Shown piece by piece: positions 1 to 6,608 of a stretch of 17,487 nucleotides of DNA (the first letter of the stretch is position 1; the number at the start of each line of letters is the position of its first letter). The stretch comes from JAYTXL01 sp043742955 (lineage in GTDB: Bacteria; Verrucomicrobiota; Verrucomicrobiia; Limisphaerales; JAYTXL01). The position numbers and the translations under genes are program-made. The notes below the pieces were generated by a model, which saw nothing but the letters and a program-made list of their open reading frames with translations, made no database searches and was not told the DNA's origin. Where the stretch lies: the NCBI GenBank assembly GCA_043742955.1, contig JAYTXL010000384.1:1-17487 (forward strand), written 5' to 3'.

Positions 1-60
1 CCCTGCTCATTTAGTTCGCTAATAGAGCCACAGACCAATCCAGATTTTCACCACCTTAAA

Positions 61-1989
61 TCAACCAATAATCTGTCTAGACAATGGGGAGCACCTCAGA
101 TTCTTGGACGGGGCGTTGGTGGCGGCGTTCAAGTAGGGCGTATAGTCCGGGATGGCCGTGCGCATCAAATCCTTGAGCTGATCGGGCCCGGCCTGATGCA
201 ATTTCATCCTCAGGTCTTCAAACAATCCGTGAATCTGGAGCCAAGGCATGGGCTGGCAAACGAAACGAAAGATCTTGGGATGGGTGGTGGGCGCAAAGTT
301 CTCGCCGATGTGGCTCAATTCCTCGAACAATTTTTCGCCCGGTCGGACGCCGACGAATTCAATCTGGATATCCACGTCGGGTTTCAGCCCGCTCAATTCA
401 ATCATCTGGCGGGCAAGGTCCACGATCTTCATCGGCTTGCCCATATCGAGAACAAAGATCTCGCCCCCCGTCCCTTGCGCGGCACTTTGCAGGACGAGCA
501 TGGAAGCTTCCGCGATCGTCATGAAATACCGGGTCATATCCGGATGCGTGACCCGGACCGGCCCGCCCTCCGCAATCATTTTATGGAACAGCGGGATCAC
601 ACTGCCGGAGGAGCCGAGGACGTTGCCAAAACGGACCGCCATGAATTTGGTTCGTCCTGGATTGGTTGCCGCCAAAGCCTGCACATAGAGTTCCGCCAGC
701 CGTTTGGTCGCCCCCATGACACTGGATGGCTTGATGGCCTTGTCGGTGGAAATTAAAATGAACCGGTCCACGTCGTACTGCCGGGCTATGTCCGCCAGTT
801 GCGCGGTGCCAAGGCTGTTGTTTTGAACCGCCTCGCACGGCTGGCGCTCCATCATGGGCACATGCTTGTGGGCGGCGGCGTGAAAGATGGCCGCGGGGAC
901 ATAGCCCGAAATGAGTTCCTCCATGCGCGGACGGTCTAGGATGTCGCCGATCAGCGGCACGATCCTTTCCCCATGTCCCAATTCAATCAACTCCTGTTCA
1001 ATTTGGAAGAGGTTCGGTTCTGACCGGTCCACGAGCAGCAGCAGCCGGGGATGGTAAGTGGCAATTTGCCGGCACAATTCGCTACCGATGCTGCCCCCGG
1101 CTCCCGTCACCATTACCACCTGATTACCCAGGGCTGACTGAATGTTTTCCGTTTCCAACTCGACCCGTGCGCGTCCCAGCAGGTCGGAGATTTCGACGTT
1201 GCGCAACTGGCTCACGCGCACCTGGCCGAGGGCCAGTTGATCCAGCGAGGGCACCGTCTTGCAGGGCAGGCCCGCATGGCGCAGGAGCCGGACCACTTCG
1301 CCGATCCGCTTCGCGGAGGCCGAAGGCATGGCGATGATGGCTTCCTGAATATCCAGTTTGATCCGCACCTCCAAGAGGCGCTCCGGCGGCCCCTGCACTG
1401 GAATGTCATGCACCCGCGAATTCCATTTGTGCTGATCGTCATCAAAAAAGACCACCGGTTGCAGGCCGCAGCCGGGCTTGAGCGACAACTCATGCGCCAG
1501 TAACGCCCCGGCATCCCCGGCCCCGATGATGGCGACGCGCCGCTGCCGTTCATTCTTGCGGCCCTGAGCCCCCAGGGATTCCCGCAGAGTTCGCAACGAC
1601 AACCGGACGCCGGTGAGGCCGACGAGCGCAAACACAAAGTCCATAACGATGACCCCGCGCGGCGGCGCGATGCCCGCCCGCCCGACCACCCACAGCACCA
1701 TCGCCACGGTGGCACTAAGGGCGAGCGCATGAAACATGCGGGCGAGATCGGGCGTGCTGAAATAGCCGAGCAAGGAACTAAACTGATGGAACAGACCGAG
1801 CAGCACCAACTGCAAGGGCACCAGCCAGAGCAAGACCACAAGTCGCTCCTGCTGCGCTGCCAGCGGCACCATAAAATCAAAGCGCAGCTCGTACGCCATC
1901 CACAGGCTCGCGGACAATTCGGTGGTGTAAAGCAGCAACAACAGCCAGACTCGGACGGGCGGCGAATAATTAAACAAATTGAGTTTCAT
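61..1989 (-). CDS. CapD/WbpM/FlaA1-family NDP-sugar 4,6-dehydratase, membrane-anchored
   Basis: This 642-residue protein has the full architecture of the large membrane-bound UDP-GlcNAc 4,6-dehydratases (WbpM, PglF, CapD). Hydrophobic segments lie at about residues 12-32, 48-66, 85-103 and 112-130. A first Rossmann-like domain follows with GAGDAG at 156-161. The catalytic extended SDR domain begins near 290, with the nucleotide-binding motif TGAGGSIG at 295-302. The catalytic region reads STDKA at 414-418 and then MGATK at 425-429. That is the Met-xxx-Lys variant this family has in place of the usual SDR Tyr-xxx-Lys. RPGEK at 549-553 is a further family motif. The family makes UDP-4-keto-6-deoxy-HexNAc, which a DegT aminotransferase such as the one at 3782-5110 can aminate. 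The ATG lies 34 bases after the stop of the phosphoglycosyl transferase fusion, so the two are probably cotranscribed. No clear ribosome-binding site is seen. The family call is secure; the exact sugar product is inferred. Confidence 0.93.
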   Translation of the reverse strand: MKLNLFNYSPPVRVWLLLLLYTTELSASLWMAYELRFDFMVPLAAQQERLVVLLWLVPLQLVLLGLFHQFSSLLGYFSTPDLARMFHALALSATVAMVLWVVGRAGIAPPRGVIVMDFVFALVGLTGVRLSLRTLRESLGAQGRKNERQRRVAIIGAGDAGALLAHELSLKPGCGLQPVVFFDDDQHKWNSRVHDIPVQGPPERLLEVRIKLDIQEAIIAMPSASAKRIGEVVRLLRHAGLPCKTVPSLDQLALGQVRVSQLRNVEISDLLGRARVELETENIQSALGNQVVMVTGAGGSIGSELCRQIATYHPRLLLLVDRSEPNLFQIEQELIELGHGERIVPLIGDILDRPRMEELISGYVPAAIFHAAAHKHVPMMERQPCEAVQNNSLGTAQLADIARQYDVDRFILISTDKAIKPSSVMGATKRLAELYVQALAATNPGRTKFMAVRFGNVLGSSGSVIPLFHKMIAEGGPVRVTHPDMTRYFMTIAEASMLVLQSAAQGTGGEIFVLDMGKPMKIVDLARQMIELSGLKPDVDIQIEFVGVRPGEKLFEELSHIGENFAPTTHPKIFRFVCQPMPWLQIHGLFEDLRMKLHQAGPDQLKDLMRTAIPDYTPYLNAATNAPSKNLRCSPLSRQIIG

Positions 1990-2023
1990 ATGGGATTAAC
2001 CGAGATGTGGCCGAGGAAACGCA

Positions 2024-3463
2024 TTAGTTTGCCGGCGGCGGCAACCCTGGCCCGGAGGAAGCGAAAGTAACCCGTAGCCGGGAACCCTTGAGCAATTCGC
2101 TGATCTGCTGGGCCCGCCCCGCTTCCGCCTCCGGCAGGGCCACGATGACGGCATCCAGTTCGTCGAGCCATTCCCGATTCAGAATGCACTCGGGCATGCC
2201 GATAACCGGAATGTCATATGGCCGCTTGTTCCAAGAATGAGGATCGTCATCGAAAAAGGCCACGACCCGCAGACCACCGGCCGGGTTCCGACCGCAGTCC
2301 AGTGCCAGTTTCGTCGCGATCTCGCCGGTGCCGACGATCGCCACGCGGCAAACCGGGGCTTCATTTGATCGAGCCAGGCGACTCGAACGCTCCCGGAGGC
2401 ACCGCATCCCCATCCGGAGGGCGCATAGCGACAGGAAGGAAACCATGAAATGGATCAGGATAATGCTGGGAGCCGGGATGAGGGGTCCGGGCGAGAACAG
2501 CCCCAGACCCAGTTGAAGCAACAAGGCGAACCCGAGCGCCGCCGCTGTCCGACGCATCTCGGGAACACTGAAGTAGCTCAGCAGACCGCGAACCTGCCCC
2601 CGCCAGATCAGGAAAAACAGCTGCGGCAACACGATCCACGGCAGCCCGCGCATAAACTCCGCCCCGGCTGTGTCGGGCACCTGGAAGTCAAACCGCAACA
2701 GATAAGTCATCGCCAGGCTGGCCACCAACACCAGACTGTAAATGGTCGCGACGCCCACCCAATAGGGGCAGAGGGTTTGGAGGATGATCCAGACATCCTG
2801 CGCCAGGCTGGCCCGCTGCGCGTACTGGCGGTTCAAGGTGATTTTGCGCGGCAGACAGTATTGGATATAGAATTGTTCCACATCCGGGCAACCCCGCAGC
2901 AAAGCCTCCTCATTGCGGAAGCGCAGGGTGGCCATATCGGTGATACCCGGTGGAAAGTTTAAAATCTCCCGCTGTTCCGGGGTGTAGCACTCGACATAGC
3001 GCGGGACCTCGGGGCGAGGGCCGACCAGGCTCATTTCGCCCACCAGCACATTCCAAAGCTGGGGCAGTTCATCCAATTTGGTGCGGCGCAGAAAGCGGCC
3101 GATCCGGGTGATGCGCGGGTCATCCCCCCGGGTGACCGGCAGCCCGAGCGTGTCCGCCGCCAGCACCATGGAACGAAACTTCCGAATCCGAAAAGGCCGA
3201 CCAAACCGGCCCACGCGAACCTGAGTATAGAAAACCGGTCCGCCATCGGTGGACTTGACCAGCAGCGCGATCAGCAGGGCGGCCGGGATCAACAGCCCCA
3301 GCCCCAGCCCGGCCAGCACGATGTCGAACAGTCGCTTGGCCAACGGATAAAATCGGCCTTGAGCGCGACTCGGAGGCACGAGGGCAGGCGCACGCGTTAC
3401 GCCTTCAGCGCGCGGCATCCCGGTCAGGCTGGACGCGACTGGAGCATTAGGGTCGGCACTCAC
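2024..3463 (-). CDS. Phosphoglycosyl transferase (WcaJ/PglC type) with a C-terminal CapD-like membrane and Rossmann module
   Basis: Residues about 40-235 form a bacterial sugar transferase domain: a hydrophobic helix starting KRLFDIVLAG (43-52), KFRSM (95-99), the catalytic Asp-Glu pair in KLDELPQ (129-135), SLVGPRPE (145-152) and PPGITD (171-176). Such enzymes move a sugar phosphate from a UDP-sugar to undecaprenyl phosphate at the inner membrane. After this come membrane segments (about 237-257, 273-287, 306-325, 332-352) and a Rossmann-like domain with VGTGEIA (377-383) and FFDDDPHSWN (403-412). This C-terminal half is visibly homologous to residues 30-245 of the dehydratase at 61-1989. 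It stops just where that protein's catalytic SDR domain would begin. In WbaP/WcaJ-like enzymes an N-terminal membrane/CoA-binding-like module precedes the transferase; here the order is reversed. The start is a GTG at 3463; in-frame DNA upstream reaches a stop within about 20 codons and offers no better start. The transferase call is strong; the role of the C-terminal module is unknown. Confidence 0.9.
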   Translation of the reverse strand: MSADPNAPVASSLTGMPRAEGVTRAPALVPPSRAQGRFYPLAKRLFDIVLAGLGLGLLIPAALLIALLVKSTDGGPVFYTQVRVGRFGRPFRIRKFRSMVLAADTLGLPVTRGDDPRITRIGRFLRRTKLDELPQLWNVLVGEMSLVGPRPEVPRYVECYTPEQREILNFPPGITDMATLRFRNEEALLRGCPDVEQFYIQYCLPRKITLNRQYAQRASLAQDVWIILQTLCPYWVGVATIYSLVLVASLAMTYLLRFDFQVPDTAGAEFMRGLPWIVLPQLFFLIWRGQVRGLLSYFSVPEMRRTAAALGFALLLQLGLGLFSPGPLIPAPSIILIHFMVSFLSLCALRMGMRCLRERSSRLARSNEAPVCRVAIVGTGEIATKLALDCGRNPAGGLRVVAFFDDDPHSWNKRPYDIPVIGMPECILNREWLDELDAVIVALPEAEAGRAQQISELLKGSRLRVTFASSGPGLPPPAN

Positions 3464-3781
3464 GGCTAAGGTCTTGGCTGTATCGGCGGGCGAGAAAACC
3501 CTCGTTGCGGGCGATCCTTAATGTGTTCATCAAGATCGAAGAATAGACCATTTTCACCACTGGGAGTCCAGTGCGTACCGCCAGGCAATCAAAGCTTAGC
3601 CCGAAGCCTGCGGTCGAAAACCACGAATGAAAACGAATCGGCACGAATCCCAACCCACCAGCAGCGACTGCGCCGAGCCAGCCATCACCCTTCATTTGGC
3701 GAGTTGTTTGGGGATCAAAACTGCGGCTTTTGCGCCTGGCATAATTGGTGTTCATTCGGGTCCAATCGTGGTTGAACATCA
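3464..3781. other. Intergenic gap with a degenerate inverted-repeat element
   Basis: This gap of 318 bases separates the DegT aminotransferase from the phosphoglycosyl transferase. A 111-codon minus-strand reading frame spans it (3447-3782). It has no recognisable domain, and both of its ends fall in the inverted repeat or the neighbouring gene, so I do not call it a gene. The right half holds the inverted repeat listed separately. I see no convincing promoter or terminator in the remaining bases (about 3464-3618). Confidence 0.6.
3619..3773. repeat. Imperfect inverted repeat enclosing about 95 bp (MITE- or REP-like)
   Basis: The left arm (3619-3648) starts AACCACGAATGAAAACGAAT. The reverse complement of 3744-3773 starts AACCACGATTGGACCCGAAT. 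The 30-base arms match at 22 positions, including eight identical bases at the outer tip. The left arm has an internal pattern of ACGAAT three times at 11-12 base spacing. About 95 bases lie between the arms and carry no gene. The structure looks like a non-autonomous palindromic element or an ageing intergenic repeat. I cannot show other copies from this window. Confidence 0.6.
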
Positions 3782-5110
3782 TTATTCCGGCTGGGAACGG
3801 GAGTTGGCCGGTTGGAGGTTTTCAGCAATGATTTGCTTGATTGCAGCGCAGACCCGGATGACATCGCCTTCACTCATATCCGGATAGAGAGGCAGGGTGA
3901 CGAGCCCGGGATACAGGCTGGCGGCCACCGGCAGATCCTGCGGCGCGTAGCCATAGGTTTCCCGATAATAAGGGTGCATGTGCAGCGGCATCCAATGCAC
4001 CGAGGTGCCGATCCCGCGTTGCTGCAACTCGGTGATGAACTGAGCCCGGTCAATCTTCAACCGGTCAAGCTTCAGTCGGATCACATAGAGGTGCCAGGAA
4101 TGGATGCGATCCGGTTGAATCCGCGGGAGAATCAATTCATCAATTTCCTTCAACGTTTCATGATATAGCCCGGCCAATTCGGTACGGCGCTGGTGGAACC
4201 GGTCCGACTTGCGCAGTTGATGGATGCCGATCGAGGAGGCGATGTCGGTGAGGTTGTATTTGAAGCCTGGCGCGATGATTTCGTAATACCACGAGCCCTC
4301 AGCTGTAAAACGCTTCCAGGCGTCCTTGGAAATGCCGTGCAGCGACATAATCCGCATGCGGTCGGCATACTCGTCGTGGTTCGTGCACGCCATGCCGCCC
4401 TCCCCCGTCGTAATCGTTTTGTTGGCGTAGAAAGAATAGCAACTAATGTCCGCCTCGTGGCCGACAGGAAGCCAGGCGTTGGTTGAAAGTTGAAGGTTGA
4501 GGGTTGAGGGTTGGGCCACCTCACCCCGGCCCTCTCCCCTAGCGGAGAGGGAGTTCTTAACCTCGACGGTTGGATGACCACTGGCCTCCGGTCCGCGGTC
4601 CGTAACCCGGTAATACGCCGGACAACAGTGGGCCGCATCTTCGATGACTTTAAGTTGATAACGGTCGGCCAGGCGTCGGACCCCCGCCACATCGCCGATC
4701 TGCCCGCCGTAATGCACCGGGATGATGGCGGCGACCGACTGGCCAGCGGCCACTGCGGACTGAAGCTTTCGCTCGGCATCGGCGACGTCCAGGTTGAAGT
4801 CTTCGGCCCGGCAATCCACCAGAATCGGGCGCGCGTTAAAGTAACGAACCACCTCCGCCGTGGCGGCGAACGTCATGGTCGGCACGAGAACGCCCTCACC
4901 GGCCTTGAGACCGATGGCTTCCAGCGCGAGGTGCAGCGCGGCGGTGCAGGAATTGACGGCGACGGCGTGCTTTTGCTGGAGGTAGGCAGCGAAATCACGC
5001 TCGAATTGCTTGGTCTTGGGGCCGGTCGTCAGCCAACCGCTCTTGAGCGTGTCGACGACTTCGTTGATTTCCTCGTCACCGAGGCTGGGTTTGTAGAAGG
5101 GGATTTTCAT
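3782..5110 (-). CDS. DegT/DnrJ/EryC1/StrS-family sugar aminotransferase carrying a repeat-derived internal insert
   Basis: The protein (442 residues) is a PLP-dependent sugar aminotransferase. It opens IPFYKPSLGDEEI and GWLTTGPKTKQFE (25-37). The PLP-phosphate region is NSCTAALHLAL (53-63), the pyridine-binding Asp is in VIEDAAH (155-161), and the Schiff-base Lys is K231 in FYANKTITTGEGG (227-239). A likely substrate is the 4-keto-6-deoxy sugar made by the dehydratase at 61-1989, as in PglF-PglE pairs; this is inferred from the neighbours. Relatives are usually about 370-395 residues. The excess lies at about 169-216, between AYYR and the GHEADISCYSF strand. That insert is encoded by heptamer arrays and a REP-like hairpin (listed separately), yet the frame stays open and all catalytic residues are intact. 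The ATG at 5110 begins exactly at the conserved N-terminus. No Shine-Dalgarno is visible; degenerate heptamers (5119-5146) sit just upstream. Confidence 0.93.
   Translation of the reverse strand: MKIPFYKPSLGDEEINEVVDTLKSGWLTTGPKTKQFERDFAAYLQQKHAVAVNSCTAALHLALEAIGLKAGEGVLVPTMTFAATAEVVRYFNARPILVDCRAEDFNLDVADAERKLQSAVAAGQSVAAIIPVHYGGQIGDVAGVRRLADRYQLKVIEDAAHCCPAYYRVTDRGPEASGHPTVEVKNSLSARGEGRGEVAQPSTLNLQLSTNAWLPVGHEADISCYSFYANKTITTGEGGMACTNHDEYADRMRIMSLHGISKDAWKRFTAEGSWYYEIIAPGFKYNLTDIASSIGIHQLRKSDRFHQRRTELAGLYHETLKEIDELILPRIQPDRIHSWHLYVIRLKLDRLKIDRAQFITELQQRGIGTSVHWMPLHMHPYYRETYGYAPQDLPVAASLYPGLVTLPLYPDMSEGDVIRVCAAIKQIIAENLQPANSRSQPE
4482..4602. repeat. Heptamer arrays flanking a REP-like hairpin, inside the aminotransferase CDS
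   Basis: On the plus strand, five heptamers in register run 4482-4516 (GTTGAAA, GTTGAAG, GTTGAGG, GTTGAGG, GTTGGGC). A sequence of the type CACCTCACCCCGGCCCTCTC follows, containing a perfect 8-bp stem with a 6-base loop (CCCTCTCC 4530-4537, GGAGAGGG 4544-4551). A second tandem heptamer, CGGTCCG twice, lies at 4589-4602. The whole composite is read through by the aminotransferase, giving peptide such as QPSTLNLQLST. It lies between the PLP-binding Asp region and the Schiff-base Lys region, at a place where family members normally have a short loop. Confidence 0.85.
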
Positions 5111-5540
5111 TGGGAAAAGTAGAAAGAAGAAAGTAGTGAGCTGAATTCTGGGTTGGCGGAGGGTTCCGTTCGGCGGCTTGCCGACCGGGACCGACGGGAG
5201 GCAGGCGCGACCCTTGACCGTTTGTTTACCGTTTCTTTACCGAAACTCATTTTAGAGAAGTGGTTTATCCTGGGACGGACTGGGACGGACGCTCATCAAT
5301 ATTTTACCCCATCCCCTTACATGAGGCTGGTGGCGCGGGCGTCCCACCGGCGAGTTTGCCGGGCGTTCCGTTCGGTGATTCTCCGGGCGGCGGGACGCCG
5401 CCGGAACTCGCAGCCGGGACGGCTGCGCTACGGTTTATAGTTTCAACATGCGGTCAAAAAACCGTGAGCGCCATCACTACCCAGTTCAGGGGGTTAACGC
5501 GCGAAATATCGGAAAGCAGAAATCCTTCGCCAAGCACCGG
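5111..5540. other. Intergenic gap rich in repeats, no gene recognised
   Basis: These 430 bases separate the GT2 gene from the aminotransferase gene. They hold degenerate heptamers just upstream of the aminotransferase start (5119-5146: GTAGAAA, GAAGAAA, GTAGTGA, GCTGAAT). There is also a perfect tandem 10-mer TGGGACGGAC twice (5271-5290) and a GC-rich hairpin pair (5383-5426). A plus-strand reading frame at 5153-5440 has an Arg-rich low-complexity translation produced by the GC-rich repeats, and I reject it as a gene. Any promoter for the last three genes would have to lie here, but I cannot point to a convincing one. Confidence 0.6.
5383..5426. repeat. Two adjacent GC-rich hairpins with the same GGGAC-type loop
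   Basis: The first hairpin (5383-5404) pairs CCGGGCGGCG with CGCCGCCGG through one bulge. The second (5410-5426) pairs GCAGCC with GGCTGC around GGGAC. They lie downstream of the GT2 stop codon in the direction of transcription. No T-run follows on the coding strand, so a classical intrinsic terminator is not supported. They look like a dispersed intergenic palindrome, and a role in transcript stability is possible. Confidence 0.55.
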
Positions 5541-6608
5541 TCATCGGGTCAGGGCCGTGAATGTATTTGCACCGTGTCTTTTGCGAATTACAAAGTCCCA
5601 AACACCACGCAAGAAACCGCAGCCGTAGCCGAAGTGGTAGCACGGGAAAACAAACGGCAACACGGGCAGCAGCTTCCACTCCGTCTTCGACGCCGTGTGC
5701 ACAGAGGCGAGCAGGACGGCAAAGAGGTAAGCGGAAAAAATAGAGAGAAAGCTGAAAGCTGAAAGCTGAAAGCTGAAAGCGGACGGTGAAAGCAGAAAGC
5801 AGAAAGCAGAAAGGAGCAGCAAAAGAGCCAGGGTGAACACGAACGAGCCCGGAACAAGGTGACGCCAAGAGGCGGTAGTTTTGTGTTTTTGAATCACCCG
5901 AACTTTCCAATAGCCATATTGCAGGTATTGCTTAAACAAGGTGCCGAGCGAACTGCGCGGTTGATACCATGAACGAATTTTTGGAGAATGCCAGATCTTA
6001 CCTCCGGCACGCGCGAGACGTAGATTCAATTCGTCGTCCTGATTTCGCACCAACTCTTCATCGTAAAAGCCGATTTGTTCAAAAACTTCACGTTTATAGA
6101 AGCCTCCGAACACGGTATCGACCGGCCCCTCAAAAGCAGGGTTATGCCAACTCGCACCGCCGCATGAGAAAGGGCTGTGATGCGAAGCAGCGATGGCGCG
6201 CTGCACCCAGGCCAAGCCTTCGCAGAACATTGCTCCGCCGACATTATCCGAGCCCGTTTCCATTGCGACCTCATGGCTTCGAAGCAAATAATCCGGGGCG
6301 TAACGATTGTGCGATCCCATGATGGCGATCCATTTTCCACTTGCGGCTCGAATGCCGATATTCATGCCGCAGGGAGTAATTTTTTGCGGGTTTTCGAGAA
6401 TTCGCAAAGCGGGATTCTGCTTCGCCAATGTGCCAAGAATGGGCTTGGTGCCATCGTCCGACATTCCATCGACGACAAGGATTTCAAAGCCACCCGGGGG
6501 GGGCAGCTGATTCAGAATTGAACGCACGCAATTTTCGATACCGCCAACTTCATTGCGGCAGAGCAGAACCGCCGTGACGGTCGGCGCGAGTTTTTCTACC
6601 GTAGACAT
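5541..6608 (-). CDS. Family 2 glycosyltransferase, ExoA-like, with a repeat-encoded membrane segment
   Basis: The 355-residue protein has a GT-A glycosyltransferase fold: VTAVLLCRNE (11-20), ILVVDGMSDDGT (43-54) as the nucleotide-binding strand, MGSH (97-100) where the DxD-type motif sits, GGFYKREVFEQIG (168-180), and NQDDELNLRL (189-198) as the acceptor/catalytic ED-like region. C-terminal hydrophobic segments at about 255-300 and 312-335 anchor it to the membrane, as in succinoglycan ExoA-type enzymes that extend lipid-linked chains on the cytoplasmic face. Residues about 266-288 are translated from heptamer arrays. The ATG overlaps the TGA of the upstream WbpB-WbpD gene by one base (TGATG), which implies translational coupling. 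The coding strand also has an uninterrupted run of eight C's at Pro36-Pro38. The GT2 call is strong; donor and acceptor are unknown. Confidence 0.92.
   Translation of the reverse strand: MSTVEKLAPTVTAVLLCRNEVGGIENCVRSILNQLPPPGGFEILVVDGMSDDGTKPILGTLAKQNPALRILENPQKITPCGMNIGIRAASGKWIAIMGSHNRYAPDYLLRSHEVAMETGSDNVGGAMFCEGLAWVQRAIAASHHSPFSCGGASWHNPAFEGPVDTVFGGFYKREVFEQIGFYDEELVRNQDDELNLRLARAGGKIWHSPKIRSWYQPRSSLGTLFKQYLQYGYWKVRVIQKHKTTASWRHLVPGSFVFTLALLLLLSAFCFLLSPSAFSFQLSAFSFLSIFSAYLFAVLLASVHTASKTEWKLLPVLPFVFPCYHFGYGCGFLRGVWDFVIRKRHGANTFTALTR
5747..5815. repeat. Heptamer arrays (GAAAGCT)5 and (GAAAGCA)4 within the GT2 CDS
   Basis: GAAAGCT repeats 4.9 times at 5747-5780 and GAAAGCA-type units repeat four times at 5788-5815, joined by a short GACGGT spacer. 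The coding strand reads CTTTCAG or TGCTTTC units. Three units encode the heptapeptide LSAFSFQ or LSAFCF-like variants. The translated block is hydrophobic and falls where ExoA-like enzymes have a transmembrane helix. Confidence 0.92.
6496..6503. repeat. Homopolymer tract: eight G on plus, eight C on the coding strand of the GT2 gene
   Basis: Eight uninterrupted G's on the plus strand are read as CCC CCC CC within codons 36-38 (Pro-Pro-Pro) near the 5' end of the GT2 gene. Runs of this type slip during replication and underlie phase variation in glycosyltransferases of some pathogens. Here the tract is only at the lower end of the lengths known to be unstable. Confidence 0.75.

Noticed and set aside
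3447..3782. A 111-codon minus-strand reading frame between the phosphoglycosyl transferase and aminotransferase genes.
   Set aside because: It reads through the inverted-repeat element, has no recognisable domain and overlaps the 5' end of the next gene; the open frame looks like chance.
5383..5426. Intrinsic terminator downstream of the GT2 gene.
   Set aside because: The hairpins are GC-rich, but no T-run follows on the coding strand; a dispersed palindrome fits better.
5153..5440. A 95-codon plus-strand reading frame in the gap upstream of the aminotransferase.
   Set aside because: Its translation is Arg-rich and follows GC-rich hairpin repeats; it runs against every other gene and has no family features.
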